Part shown: piece by piece, positions 1 to 9,203 of the stretch
Numbering within the stretch: the stretch's first letter is position 1
How the letters are laid out: every line of letters begins with the position of its first letter
Assembly: GCF_014648875.1 (NCBI RefSeq)
Contig: NZ_BMRY01000013.1
Location: 124,001-188,000, forward strand
DNA: 64,000 nt
Source: Streptomyces parvus
GTDB taxonomy: Bacteria; Actinomycetota; Actinomycetes; Streptomycetales; Streptomycetaceae
Direction: 5' to 3'
Notes under the pieces: model-generated
Told to the model about the DNA's origin: nothing
The model's input: the letters and a program-made list of their open reading frames with translations, nothing else
Database searches by the model: none
Translations under genes and position numbers: made by a program

Positions 1-298
1 TGCTCACGGCGCTTCCACTCTTTCACCTGCGATGACGGCGGGTCGATGGACATGGTGGGACGTAAGGGGTCCTTCCGGCAGGCTATGCCCGGGGTTTCCC
101 GGCTGCCAGTCGGCTGCGGGGCCGTTGCCGGTCGGCTCCGACACCGCTCCGGGACTGCTCCGACACCGCTGCGGACGCCGCTCCGGAACTGCGGGCCGGA
201 TCACCCGCGCATACGCTGACAGGGTCCGGCCCCGGCTGCGGGGAACGCCTCGCGGCACGGGGCTCAGGCCCCTCGGGCAGCCACGTGAGGCCCCCTCC

Positions 299-961
299 AT
301 GAACCACCTGAACCACATGAACAGCTACCGTCGGTTCCTGCTCCCCGCCGTTCCCCGGCTCGCGGGCTCCGCGCTGGTCGGAGCCGCCGTAGGCGTGCTG
401 GTCGGCGTCCTCCTCACCAACGCGCCGCTGGGCTTCCTCGTCGGCATCGCCCTCGCCCAGACCGTCTTCGTCGTCACGGGATGGCTCGTCCTGTGGCCGA
501 TGGACGCCGCCGCGACCCACGACAACGCCCGGCGCGAGGAGTTCCGGCCCGTCGCCGAGGAACTCGTCGTCGTCACGGCCGCCCTCTCCGGTCTGGTCGG
601 CATCGTGCTGTTGCTGCTGATCGGCGACTCGGACCTGAGCCACGCGGCGGCCGCCCTGGCGCTCGGCGGCGTGTTCATGTCCTGGGCGGCACTGCACCTG
701 ATGTACGCCGCCCGCTACGCGTACATCTACCACCAGACGCCCGGCGGCGGGATCGACTTCAACATGAAGGAACCGCCGCGCTACATCGACTTCCTCTACT
801 TCAGCTACAACCTCGGCATGACGTACCAGGTCTCCGACAACAACGTCTCCACTTCCAGGATCCGCGCGGTCGCCCTTCGGCACTGCCTGCTGTCGTACAT
901 CTTCGGCGCCAGCATCCTGGCCACCACGATCAACCTGGTCGCCGGCATCGTCACCGGCTGA
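299..961 (+). CDS. DUF1345 family membrane protein
   Basis: 220 aa with four to five hydrophobic segments: two near the N-terminus (about residues 15-60), a pair around 95-135, and one at the C-terminus ending in INLVAGIV. The stretch [20 protein letters not shown] followed by a final membrane helix is the signature I associate with DUF1345, a family of unknown function. The ATG at 299 follows GAGG at 287-290 with good spacing. The reading frame is open further upstream, but that part has no hydrophobic or family-like sequence, so it is left out. The gene converges on the IclR gene with an 18-base gap. No function can be assigned beyond an integral membrane location. Confidence 0.85.
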   Translation: MNHLNHMNSYRRFLLPAVPRLAGSALVGAAVGVLVGVLLTNAPLGFLVGIALAQTVFVVTGWLVLWPMDAAATHDNARREEFRPVAEELVVVTAALSGLVGIVLLLLIGDSDLSHAAAALALGGVFMSWAALHLMYAARYAYIYHQTPGGGIDFNMKEPPRYIDFLYFSYNLGMTYQVSDNNVSTSRIRAVALRHCLLSYIFGASILATTINLVAGIVTG

Positions 962-979
962 GGGGCCGGGGCGAACGGA

Positions 980-1738
980 TCAGTACTCGGGGAGCGTCAG
1001 CCGCCGGGTCACGCGCAGCGCCGAATCCAGCAACCGCGCCCTGACCTCCGTGGTCCGGTACATCCGGTCCGACCGGAACGAGATGCCGATGGAACCGACC
1101 TGGTCACCGCTGTACACCGGCACCGCCGCGCACGTCGTACCCCGTGAGTACTCCCCCCGGTCCATCGAGAGCGGGCCCGCGGCGGCGTCGAGCTCCCGCA
1201 GCAGCTCCTCCCGGCGCGTGATCGTGCGGGGGGTGAGGTCGGCCAGGGAGTGCAGGGATAGATAGTTGGCACGTGCCTCCGCGTCCAGCTCGCGCAGCAC
1301 GCTCTTGCCGAGCGCGGTCGCGTGCCCGGCCTCCTGGAAGCTCACCCAGACGTTCACCCGGGGTGCCCGCGGGCTGTCGACGATCTCCAGGACCCGGATC
1401 TCGCCCTCGTCGTAGAGCGTCAGATAGACGGCGGCGGACAGGTTGTCGCGCAGCGAGGACAGCAGGGCGCGGATGCGCTCGTGCGACGCCACGCCGTCGT
1501 CGGCGGTCAGCAGCCCGGGGCCCCGCTCGTGGAGGGCGAACGCACCGTCGTCCAGCTCGTCCAGATAGCCGTCCCGGGCGAGCTCGTGGAGGAGCCGCCG
1601 GGCGCTGAGCTCCGGCAGCTCGGCCGCCCGGGCCAGCTGCTGTACGGAGGCGCCGTCCGGGTGTGCGCCGACGGCCTCCAGCAACCGGAGGTCCTGCCGG
1701 ACGGACACCGTCGGCTCGGGGCCGGCCTGGTCACCCAT
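980..1738 (-). CDS. IclR family transcriptional regulator
   Basis: 252 aa. An N-terminal winged helix-turn-helix (about residues 12-70, containing LLEAVGAHPDGASVQQLARA) is followed by the IclR effector-binding domain, including GHATALGKSVLRELDAE and the late motif YSRGTTCAAVPVYSG. Length fits the family (about 250 aa). The ATG at 1738 is chosen because the fold begins shortly after it; the longer open frame upstream is Arg/Pro-rich and would run into the divergent kinase promoter. The gene is divergent from the Ser/Thr kinase at 1896, so the 157-base gap probably holds both promoters. The ligand is not predictable, and no catabolic gene lies next to it. Confidence 0.9.
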   Translation of the reverse strand: MGDQAGPEPTVSVRQDLRLLEAVGAHPDGASVQQLARAAELPELSARRLLHELARDGYLDELDDGAFALHERGPGLLTADDGVASHERIRALLSSLRDNLSAAVYLTLYDEGEIRVLEIVDSPRAPRVNVWVSFQEAGHATALGKSVLRELDAEARANYLSLHSLADLTPRTITRREELLRELDAAAGPLSMDRGEYSRGTTCAAVPVYSGDQVGSIGISFRSDRMYRTTEVRARLLDSALRVTRRLTLPEY

Positions 1739-1895
1739 GGCACCAGGATGGACCCGGCGCCGGGGAGCGGCAAGGCCGGTCCTCCGGCAGGACGCACGCC
1801 CGGCGGGTGACGCGCCGGGCGTTCGGTACGCTCTCGTCTGATCTTCGGGGCACGTGCGGGCTCCGGACTGCCGTGACCAGGGGGATGGTTCCTTG

Positions 1896-3785
1896 ATGAG
1901 CAGCGCGACTTCGACCGATCCGTTCCAGCCGCTCAAGGCCGACGACCCGGCGGTGGTGGGCGGCTACCGACTGGCCGCCGTGCTGGGCGCGGGCGGCATG
2001 GGCAAGGTGTATCTGTCGTACACGCCCGGCGGCCGGCCCCTGGCGCTCAAGGTGATCCGGGCCGAGTTCAGCGAGGACCCGGAGTTCCGGCGGCGCTTCC
2101 AGCAGGAGGTGCGGTCGGCGCAGCGGGTGCAGGGGCTGTACACCGCGCCGGTCATCGACTCGGACACCGAGGGCGCGCAGCCCTGGCTGGCCACGGCCTA
2201 TGTGCCGGGCCCCTCGCTCGCGCACGCGGTGGCCCGGCACGGCGGGCTGCCGTTGCGCAGTGTGCTGCTGCTGACCGTCGGGGTGGCCGAGGCGCTCGGG
2301 GTCATCCACGGTGCGGGCATCGTGCACCGCGACCTGAAGCCCGCGAACGTCCTGCTCGCCGCCGACGGCCCGCGGGTCATCGACTTCGGTATCGCCCGGG
2401 CCGCCGACACGACCGCCCTGACCGGTACGGGCGTCAGCGTCGGCACCCCGGCGTTCATGGCGCCGGAGCAGGCGGCGGCCGGCACCGTCACCCCGGCCAC
2501 CGACGTCTTCGCCCTGGGCCAGATCGCCGCCTACGCCGCGATCGGCGCGCCCGCGTTCGGCGAGGGGCCCTCGCACGCGGTGCTCTACCGGATCGTCCAC
2601 GAGGACCCCGACCTCAGCCGGCTGCCCGACGAACTGCGCCCCCTGGTCAGCCGCTGCCTCAGCCGCGACCCCGCCGACCGCCCCGCCCTGGCCGACATCA
2701 TCGCGATGTGCCACGAGATCTCGCCCGAGCCCCTGCGCCAGGGCGAGGACTGGCTCCCGCAGGCGGTCGCCGGGTCGATCACCGAGCGGCTGCGGATGCC
2801 CGCCCCCGCGCCGGCGCCGCCCCCGCCGCCGAGCGCCGCGCCGACGCCCACCGAGTTCGCCCCGGCGAACGCGCCGACCCCGCCGCCGGGATCCCCCCAC
2901 CACACCCCCAGCGGTTACGCGGTCGCCGCCGCGCCGACGCAGACCGGGCCTGGTACTCCGGGTGGGCCCGGCGCCCCCGCGGCCCCGCCCCTGGCGCCGG
3001 GAGTCCCGGGTACGCCGGGAACCGTGCCGCCCGGCCACTGGCCGCAGCACACCCACCCCCAGGGCTACCCCACCCCGCCGCCCCAGCGGCAGTCCGGATT
3101 CGCCCAGCCCGGCTTCCAGCAGCCCGGCTTCCAGCAGCCGGGCTGGGGCCGGCCAGACTTCCAACCCGCCGGGCCCCGGCCCAAGCGGACCGGCCTGATC
3201 GTCGGCGCTTCGGTCTTCGCCGCGCTGATCGTCCTCGGACTCATCGGCAAGCTGGTGCCGGACGACTCCGACAGGACCGGCAAGGGTGACCGGGCCACGT
3301 CGTCCTCCGACGGCGGTTCGAGTGGCAGTGGTTCGGGCGACAAGGCCCGTCAGAAGCCGGTCGACCCCAGGCCCGTCTCGTACAAGGGCATCGACGTGAC
3401 GGCGAACTACGCCCTGAAGCTCGCCGACCATCCGCCCCGGCCGGTGGAGGACGAGGACAGTGGCGTCAGTTACGGCAAGGGGGACTTCTACTTCTACCGG
3501 GACGACCTCTTCGGCGACGAGAGGGTGGGCAGCGCCAACGGGAAACTGGTGGTGCTGAAGAACTCGCAGAAGGGCTCGCTGGAGGTCTGCCGCCAGGAGA
3601 CCCGTTTCACCGAGAAGATCGAACTCGAACAGCTCACGTCCGGGTCGCAGATCTGTGTGCTCAGCAAGACCGGACACATCGGCGTGGTGACCTACCGGGG
3701 CAAGTCGGGCCCGAACGACCCCAGTCGCTACATCACCATCGACGTGACGGTCTGGCGCAACGCCGAGGAGGCGCAGGAGAGCTGA
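1896..3785 (+). CDS. Membrane Ser/Thr protein kinase with Pro-rich linker
   Basis: 629 aa. The kinase domain spans about residues 24-285: glycine loop GAGGMGK, catalytic Lys52 (LALKVI), HRDLKPAN with Asp146, DFG at 163-165, and an activation segment ending in APEQ. A long Pro/Gly/Ala linker follows (about 300-430) with repeated QPGF units near its end. Then come one transmembrane segment (LIVGASVFAALIVLGLIG, about 435-455) and an extracytoplasmic domain of about 175 aa with no recognised family. This is the PknB-like layout, cytoplasmic kinase plus outside sensor, but there are no PASTA repeats. The ATG at 1896 has AGGGGG upstream; a TTG three bases earlier is less likely. Confidence 0.93.
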   Translation: MSSATSTDPFQPLKADDPAVVGGYRLAAVLGAGGMGKVYLSYTPGGRPLALKVIRAEFSEDPEFRRRFQQEVRSAQRVQGLYTAPVIDSDTEGAQPWLATAYVPGPSLAHAVARHGGLPLRSVLLLTVGVAEALGVIHGAGIVHRDLKPANVLLAADGPRVIDFGIARAADTTALTGTGVSVGTPAFMAPEQAAAGTVTPATDVFALGQIAAYAAIGAPAFGEGPSHAVLYRIVHEDPDLSRLPDELRPLVSRCLSRDPADRPALADIIAMCHEISPEPLRQGEDWLPQAVAGSITERLRMPAPAPAPPPPPSAAPTPTEFAPANAPTPPPGSPHHTPSGYAVAAAPTQTGPGTPGGPGAPAAPPLAPGVPGTPGTVPPGHWPQHTHPQGYPTPPPQRQSGFAQPGFQQPGFQQPGWGRPDFQPAGPRPKRTGLIVGASVFAALIVLGLIGKLVPDDSDRTGKGDRATSSSDGGSSGSGSGDKARQKPVDPRPVSYKGIDVTANYALKLADHPPRPVEDEDSGVSYGKGDFYFYRDDLFGDERVGSANGKLVVLKNSQKGSLEVCRQETRFTEKIELEQLTSGSQICVLSKTGHIGVVTYRGKSGPNDPSRYITIDVTVWRNAEEAQES

Positions 3786-3806
3786 CGGGCGATCAGCTGC
3801 GGTGCC

Positions 3807-5504
3807 TCAGCACCTCGCGCCAGGGCGGACGGGCTTCAGGCCGACCAGATAGGCGTCGACCTTCTCCGTGACACAGGCGCCCCCGCGCCCGTACGCCGTG
3901 TGCCCCATCCCCTCGTACGTGAGCAGCATCCCGCCCGGGAACTGGTCCGCGAGGCTCACCGCCTCCTCGTACGGGGTGGACGGGTCACCGGTGGTGCCGA
4001 CGACCAGCACCGGCACCACCCCGTCGGCGTCGACCCGGTGCGGCGTCCGGTCGCCGGACGGCCAGCCGCGGCAGGTGAGTTCGGCGGTCACCCCGGCCGT
4101 GCCGTAGACCCCGGCGGCCTTCTCCGCGCGCGGCAGGGCGTCCCAGTAGGCGTCCAGGTCGCGCGGGTGCGGGACGTCCAGGCAGTTGACCGCGGTCAGC
4201 GCGGCGCCCTCGTTGTCGACGGGGGTGAGGTCCTCGGTGGCGGCGCCCTCGTCACCGCTCTCCTCCTCGGTGCCACCGCCGGTGTTCTCCGGAGCGGGGT
4301 CCTCCTCCGTCGGGGCCGGCTCCTCCTCCTCCTCCTCGTCCAGCGCGCCCAGTTCGGTCGCGTCCCCCGCGTCTGCCGCCGCCAACGCCCGGGAAAGCGG
4401 ATCCCATTGGTCCTCCGGCGTGTACATCGCCATCGACACCGCGTCGAGTACGGCTGTCGCGTCCATCCCGCCGTACTCCGCGTACGAGCTGTCCTCGGAG
4501 ACCGGCAGAGGCTCGCGTTCGGCGCGCGTGTAGAGCCGTTCGATCAGCGCGCGTATCGCGTCGGGGCTGTCGGCCGGGCAGCTGTCACCCGCGACCTCCG
4601 CGCAGTGGTCGGCGTAGTCGTCCACGCTCCGCCGGAACCCGGCCGACTGGTTGAGCACCCGCTGCGACCAGTCCAACGACGGGTCGATCGCCCCGTCCAG
4701 CACCATCGCGCGGACCCGGCGGGGGAACAGTTCGGCGTACGCGGTGCCCAGACTCGTCCCGTACGACCAGCCCAGGTAGGTCAGTTCGCGCTCGCCCAGC
4801 GCGGCGCGGAGCACGTCCAGGTCGCGGGCCGCGTCCTGGGTGCCGACGTGCCGCAGGAGTCCGCCGCTGTGCCGCTCGCAGTCCTCCGCGGCGGCCCGTG
4901 CCCCCTCGTCGGCGGCGGTGCGCTCCTCCTCCGTACGAGGGTGGAGCGGCGCGACGCCTTCCGATACGGAGGGCTCCGTCGCGTCCTCCTCGCCCTCGGC
5001 CTCGTCGTCGCTCGCCGTGCAGGTCAGGGCAGGGACACTCGCCCCGACCCCGCGCGGGTCGAAGGCGACGATGTCGAAGCGGTCGCGGGCCGCCCGGCCG
5101 AACGCCTCGTCCATGCCCTCTTCGAGGGACTGGACCCCGGCCGCCCCCGGCCCGCCCGGGTTGTAGACGAGTGAGCCGATGCGCCGTTCCGGCTTCCCGG
5201 CCTCCGCACGCGCCACCGGCAGGACGAACGTTTCGCCGTTGCCCGGGTCGTCGTAGTCCCGGGGAACGGTCAGCCGCGCGCACGCGTACCCCTCCGTGTC
5301 GCACTCCGTCCACCGCAGCCGCTGGCCGTAGAACGGCTTGAGGCCGGGCCGGGACGCGGGGTCGGCCGAGGCCGGGGCGGTGGTGGCCCGCCCCGGCCCG
5401 GCGGCCGGTCCGGCCGTGCAGGAGGTGAGCGCGACCGAACAGGCCAGCGCCCATGCGGTGACGAGGGCGGGGCGGCGGACGGAACGGCGGACGGGGTGGT
5501 TCAA
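3807..5504 (-). CDS. Secreted lipoprotein alpha/beta-hydrolase (tripeptidyl aminopeptidase type)
   Basis: 565 aa. A basic N-terminus and hydrophobic stretch end in a lipobox (LTSC, Cys29), so the protein is probably a surface-anchored lipoprotein. The hydrolase signature NPGGPG is at about 115-120, the nucleophile elbow GWSYGTS gives Ser247, and the C-terminal TAP-like domain carries GDPSTPYE (acid) and GHTAYG (His). The family releases N-terminal peptides in Streptomyces. An unusual Glu/Asp-rich insertion (about residues 394-430, with six consecutive Glu) interrupts the lid region, and there is a second acidic patch at about 166-178. The gene converges on the kinase gene with a 21-base gap. 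Confidence 0.88.
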   Translation of the reverse strand: MNHPVRRSVRRPALVTAWALACSVALTSCTAGPAAGPGRATTAPASADPASRPGLKPFYGQRLRWTECDTEGYACARLTVPRDYDDPGNGETFVLPVARAEAGKPERRIGSLVYNPGGPGAAGVQSLEEGMDEAFGRAARDRFDIVAFDPRGVGASVPALTCTASDDEAEGEEDATEPSVSEGVAPLHPRTEEERTAADEGARAAAEDCERHSGGLLRHVGTQDAARDLDVLRAALGERELTYLGWSYGTSLGTAYAELFPRRVRAMVLDGAIDPSLDWSQRVLNQSAGFRRSVDDYADHCAEVAGDSCPADSPDAIRALIERLYTRAEREPLPVSEDSSYAEYGGMDATAVLDAVSMAMYTPEDQWDPLSRALAAADAGDATELGALDEEEEEEPAPTEEDPAPENTGGGTEEESGDEGAATEDLTPVDNEGAALTAVNCLDVPHPRDLDAYWDALPRAEKAAGVYGTAGVTAELTCRGWPSGDRTPHRVDADGVVPVLVVGTTGDPSTPYEEAVSLADQFPGGMLLTYEGMGHTAYGRGGACVTEKVDAYLVGLKPVRPGARC

Positions 5505-5606
5505 CGGAGTGCTCCCGGGGATCGGACCGTGCGGTTCCCCGGCAGCATTCCTCGTCGATGCTTAAGGTTTGATGAGTCGGCCCGGCGGCGACCGCGCAGC
5601 CCCTCG

Positions 5607-6971
5607 TCAGCCCTCCGACGACGGCCGCTCGCCGTTCGGCAGGCGCAGCACGAACCGGGCCCCGCCGCGCCGCCCGGGTCCGGTCGTGAGGCTGCCGCCA
5701 TGGGCGTGCGCGACCCACGAGGCGATGGACAGACCGAGCCCCGTCGACCGCGATCCGCTGCGGAACCGGTCGAACAGCGCGCCCGCCACCTCGGGCGGCA
5801 GCCCCGGCCCGGCGTCCTCCACCGTCACGGTCGTCGACGGCCCGTCGGCGGCCACCGTGACTTCCACCTCGGCCGGGGCCCCGGGCGCATGGCCGTGGAC
5901 GAGCGCGTTGCCGACGAGGTTGGCCACGGCACGCCGTACGAGGTCGGGGTCGGCGACCACGACGGCCTCCCGGGTCTCGACCGTCACCCGGTGGCCGTCC
6001 GTCGGCGCGTCCTCCACCACCGCCTCCACCAGCTGGTCGAGACGCAACGGCTCCACCGCGAGCACGGCCGTCCCGGACATCAGCCGGGCTCGCGTGAGCA
6101 GCCCGTCCACCAGCGAACCCATGCCCTCGGCCAGCCGTAGCGTGCGACGGTGCACGTCGGTGCTGTCGGTGTCCCCGCGCAGCGCGGTCTCGGCGAGGGT
6201 CCGCAGCGAGGCCGCCGGGGTCCGCAGGTCGTGCGCGGCGTCCGCGAGGAACGACTCCTGCCGGTCCAGGGCCTCCAGGGCGGGCCGGACCGCCCGGCCC
6301 GACAGCAGATGCCCGACCAGCGCCGACAGGCACACCAGCAGGGCGCAGCCGCCGGTCACCCGCCAGGCGAGCCGCCGGTGGTCGGCCTGCTGCGCGGCGG
6401 TGTCCGCCACGGTGACCAGGGCCCCCTGCGGGCGGGTGTCCTCCTCGGCCTCGGGCGGGTAGAACGGCAGGGCGAACAGGCGGACCGGTTCTCCCGTGGT
6501 CGTACGCCCGTCGAGGGACCGTTCCTCGTCGGCGTTCACGGCCGCCGCGGCCGCCCGTCGTACGGCGGCGCCGCCGACGGTGAGGCACGGCTCGCGCGGC
6601 GCGTGCTCCACGACGAGGTCCGCCGGGGCGATCCGCCGCGCGTCCCGCGCGGCGTCCGGCGGGACGGACAGCAGGTGGAGGGGCGGGCAGGCGGTCCCGG
6701 CCGTGTCGAGCAGCACCCCGGCGTCCAGCCGCCCGTCCTCGTCGGTCTCCAGCAGCCCGAGCGCCCAGTTGGTGTCCGCGCTCATCGTCCGGTCCATCTG
6801 ATCGCGCCAGCGCACATCGTCGGCGCGCACCGCCCAGGCGGCCATCGCCACCAGCCCCACCGCGCTGGTCAGGGCGAACAGCAGCGTGATCCGGCGGCGG
6901 AGCCGACGCACCCGGGCCGTCGGCGTGAGGGGGCGGGAGCGCCGCGACGGCGGGCGTACGGCTCCGGTCAC
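5607..6971 (-). CDS. Two-component sensor histidine kinase
   Basis: 454 aa. Two transmembrane helices (about 28-49 and 204-224) flank an extracytoplasmic loop of about 155 aa. The HisKA box is FLADAAHDLRTP with phospho-acceptor His247. The N-box NLVGNALVHG and G-boxes EDAGPGLPPE and STGLGLSIA follow. The GTG start at 6971 overlaps the TGA of the response regulator (GTGA), which implies translational coupling. The open frame continues upstream, but only as a shadow of the regulator gene. The regulator and kinase form an operon read leftward. The stimulus is not visible: the loop has no recognisable sensor fold, though it contains paired cysteines. Confidence 0.93.
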   Translation of the reverse strand: MTGAVRPPSRRSRPLTPTARVRRLRRRITLLFALTSAVGLVAMAAWAVRADDVRWRDQMDRTMSADTNWALGLLETDEDGRLDAGVLLDTAGTACPPLHLLSVPPDAARDARRIAPADLVVEHAPREPCLTVGGAAVRRAAAAAVNADEERSLDGRTTTGEPVRLFALPFYPPEAEEDTRPQGALVTVADTAAQQADHRRLAWRVTGGCALLVCLSALVGHLLSGRAVRPALEALDRQESFLADAAHDLRTPAASLRTLAETALRGDTDSTDVHRRTLRLAEGMGSLVDGLLTRARLMSGTAVLAVEPLRLDQLVEAVVEDAPTDGHRVTVETREAVVVADPDLVRRAVANLVGNALVHGHAPGAPAEVEVTVAADGPSTTVTVEDAGPGLPPEVAGALFDRFRSGSRSTGLGLSIASWVAHAHGGSLTTGPGRRGGARFVLRLPNGERPSSEG

Positions 6972-7645
6972 GAGGCCGGGTCTTCCGCCACGGCCAGCCG
7001 GTAGCCGGTGCCGCGCACGGTGTGGAGCAGCGGGGGAGCGCCGAGCTTGCGGCGCAGCTGCGAGACCAGGACCTCCAGCACGTTGGACCGGTGCTCGGCC
7101 ATCTCGTCCCAGCAGCGTTCGACCAGCTCCGCCCGGCTGACCGCCTGGTCGGCCCGGTCCGTCAGCACCTCCAGCACCGCGAACTCCCGGCTGGTCAGCG
7201 TCAGCAGCACCCCGCCCCGCCGCACCCGCCGCCGCGCTGTGTCGATCTCCAGATCGCCGACCCGCAGCACCGGCGGGGTGACGGCCGGGGCCCGGCGGCA
7301 CAGGCTGCGCACCCGGGCGACCAGCTCCGGGACGGCGAACGGTTTCACCAGATAGTCGTCGCCGCCCCGGGCGAACCCCTCCACCCGGTCGGCGACGGTG
7401 TCCCGGGCGGTCAGGAACAGCACCGGCACCGCCCGCCCGGAGCGCCGCAGCTCCTCCACGTACTCCGCGGCGTCCCCGGCGGGCAGCATCCGGTCGAACA
7501 CGACACAGTCGTACGCGGTGACGAACAGCGCCTCGTCGGCCTGCGGCAGGTCGACCGCCTCGTCGACGGCGAGCCCGGCGGCGCGCAGGGCCGCGGCCAC
7601 GCCGAAGCGGAGGTTGGCGTCGTCCTCGACCAGCAGCACTCTCAC
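6968..7645 (-). CDS. OmpR family response regulator
   Basis: 225 aa. The receiver domain has the acidic pair at Glu8/Asp9, phospho-acceptor Asp51 (CVVFDRMLP) and the conserved Lys in DYLVKPF. The winged-helix DNA-binding domain (about 125-220) has LTSREFAVLEVL, a recognition helix around SNVLEVLVSQLRRKL, and the wing HTVRGTGYRL. It is the first gene of the two-gene operon with the histidine kinase. The likely promoter lies in the 86-base gap upstream, which also contains a short direct repeat. Confidence 0.95.
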   Translation of the reverse strand: MRVLLVEDDANLRFGVAAALRAAGLAVDEAVDLPQADEALFVTAYDCVVFDRMLPAGDAAEYVEELRRSGRAVPVLFLTARDTVADRVEGFARGGDDYLVKPFAVPELVARVRSLCRRAPAVTPPVLRVGDLEIDTARRRVRRGGVLLTLTSREFAVLEVLTDRADQAVSRAELVERCWDEMAEHRSNVLEVLVSQLRRKLGAPPLLHTVRGTGYRLAVAEDPAS

Positions 7646-7687
7646 GCCGTCACCCTAACCGCGCCGGGCGATGCCCCTGACCCGCAG

Positions 7688-7723
7688 GTCAGGGCCCGGC
7701 CGCCCACGTCAGGGCCCGGCCGC
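7688..7723. repeat. Short direct repeat, two 16-bp copies 20 bp apart
   Basis: GTCAGGGCCCGGCCGC occurs at 7688-7703 and again at 7708-7723, in the gap between the response regulator start and the 3' end of the cytosine-deaminase-like gene. Each copy contains the small palindrome GGGCCC. It could be part of a terminator or a regulator site for the two-component operon; nothing in the sequence decides between these. Confidence 0.6.
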
Positions 7724-7731
7724 ACGCGGAT

Positions 7732-9126
7732 TCAGCGCCCGACCAGCTCCCCGTCCCGGGCCACGATCCGCCCGCCCCGCACCACCATCTCGCGCCGCGG
7801 CAGGTCCACCACGACCTGGGGCAGGCACTCCCCGCGCACCAGCAGGAAGTCGGCCGGCGAACCCGGCTTCAGGTCCGCCTCGGGGAGCCCCAGGAGCCGG
7901 GCCCCGCCGTCGGCACCCGCACGGAAGGCCGCCTCCAGCTCCTCGTCGAGGCGGGCGTCCCGCACCCAGGCCAGCAGGTGTGAGCGGTGCAGCATGTCCG
8001 CGTTGCCGAAGGGGCTCCAGGAGTCCCTCACGCCGTCGGAGCCGAGGCCCACCTCGACCCCGTGCTCCCGCAGCCGGTCGATCGGCAGCACCAGGTCCGA
8101 GGAGGGGGCGACCGTCGTCAACGAGATCCCGGCGTCCGCCAACTCGGCGGCTAGACGGTCGAGTTCACGCTCGGGCAGGCCGGGTACACAGAAGACGTGA
8201 CTGACCGTCACCTTTCCCTGGAGCGACAGCGCCTTGGTACGAGCGATGATCCCGCGCAGCGATTCCATCCCCGTCGCGGCCCGCTCGTGCAGATGGACAT
8301 CGACGCCCACGCCGTGCCGGTCGGCGATGCCGAAGACGATGTCGAGCTGTTCGTCGAGCGCCTCGTCGAACCCGATCGGGTCGATGCCCCCGACCCGGTC
8401 GATCGCCCCGGTGCGCGCGGCCTCCTCCAGCAGCTCCTTCGTCCCCGGTGTCCGGACCACCCCGTGCTGGGGGAACGCGACGATCTCCACGTCGAGCGCG
8501 TGCCGCAGCGCCCGACGGGCGGATCCGACGCCCTCGACGCCCACCAGGTCGTAGGCGGGAGCGACGTCGACATGGGCCCGCATCGCCCGGGTTCCCTGGG
8601 CGACGGCATGGCCCATCAGGCGTTCCGCGCGCTTCTTCAGCGGCGTGCGGAGCGCGTGGTACAGCTTCACGTCCTCCTCGGTGTACTCGGCGATGGAGCT
8701 CGCCGGGTTCCGGGTCACCCAGGGCTCGCCCCACGCCGTCTTGTCGGGGTGGATGTGCGCGTCGACCAGGGTCGGCAGCGCGATCCGGCCCTGGCAGTCG
8801 ACGACCTTCGCACCGCGCGGCGCGGGGCCGGCGGTGACAAGGCCGTCGACGACCGTGAGGTCGACGGGGTGCTGCGCGCCGTAGGGCCGGACGTTCTTGA
8901 ACACCGTGGCGCGGGCGTGGCCGCCCGTGCGGTCGGGCTGTTCGGTGATCCGGTCGGCGGCGGTGGGCGCGGCGGGCGTCCCGGCGGGCCGGGCCTCGGC
9001 GGCCTGCGCCCCCGTGGCCGCCGAGGCGCTGAGCGTCGCCGCGGTGCCCGCGACGGCGGCGGCCCCGGCCAGCATCGAGCGCCGGGAGAGACCGGCGGTG
9101 GCGGATGCGGTGGACTCGGCGTGCAT
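7732..9126 (-). CDS. Exported cytosine-deaminase-like amidohydrolase
   Basis: 464 aa. A twin-arginine signal is plain at the N-terminus (LSRRSMLAGAAAVAGTAAT, then an AQA-type cleavage region). The rest follows the CodA-like amidohydrolase pattern: metal motif DAHIHPDK, AHVDVAP, the IVAFPQHGV block, VDVHLHE, VSHVFC and GSDGVRDSWSPFGNADML near the end. E. coli CodA has the same blocks, but a Tat-exported member is unusual, and the substrate may be another cyclic amide or an N-alkyl heterocycle. ATG 9126 has AAGGAG five bases upstream. It lies 77 bases downstream of a second amidohydrolase on the same strand and is probably co-transcribed under the GntR regulator. Confidence 0.85.
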   Translation of the reverse strand: MHAESTASATAGLSRRSMLAGAAAVAGTAATLSASAATGAQAAEARPAGTPAAPTAADRITEQPDRTGGHARATVFKNVRPYGAQHPVDLTVVDGLVTAGPAPRGAKVVDCQGRIALPTLVDAHIHPDKTAWGEPWVTRNPASSIAEYTEEDVKLYHALRTPLKKRAERLMGHAVAQGTRAMRAHVDVAPAYDLVGVEGVGSARRALRHALDVEIVAFPQHGVVRTPGTKELLEEAARTGAIDRVGGIDPIGFDEALDEQLDIVFGIADRHGVGVDVHLHERAATGMESLRGIIARTKALSLQGKVTVSHVFCVPGLPERELDRLAAELADAGISLTTVAPSSDLVLPIDRLREHGVEVGLGSDGVRDSWSPFGNADMLHRSHLLAWVRDARLDEELEAAFRAGADGGARLLGLPEADLKPGSPADFLLVRGECLPQVVVDLPRREMVVRGGRIVARDGELVGR

Positions 9127-9203
9127 CTGGACTCCTTGGAGGAGAGGGAAGGGCGGGAGGGGAGAAGCGAGGAGAGCGGGAGGGAGGGGGTGGGGACGCC
9201 GGG

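Noticed and set aside
32-298. N-terminal extension of the DUF1345 gene
   Set aside because: Open but not hydrophobic, with no ribosome-binding site; the ATG at 299 has one and matches the family start. The short repeat CTCCGACACCGCT in this stretch was too brief to interpret.
9127-9203. Purine-rich plus-strand stretch between the amidohydrolases
   Set aside because: It is the short leader of the downstream gene, including its AAGGAG site; no operator or hairpin stands out.
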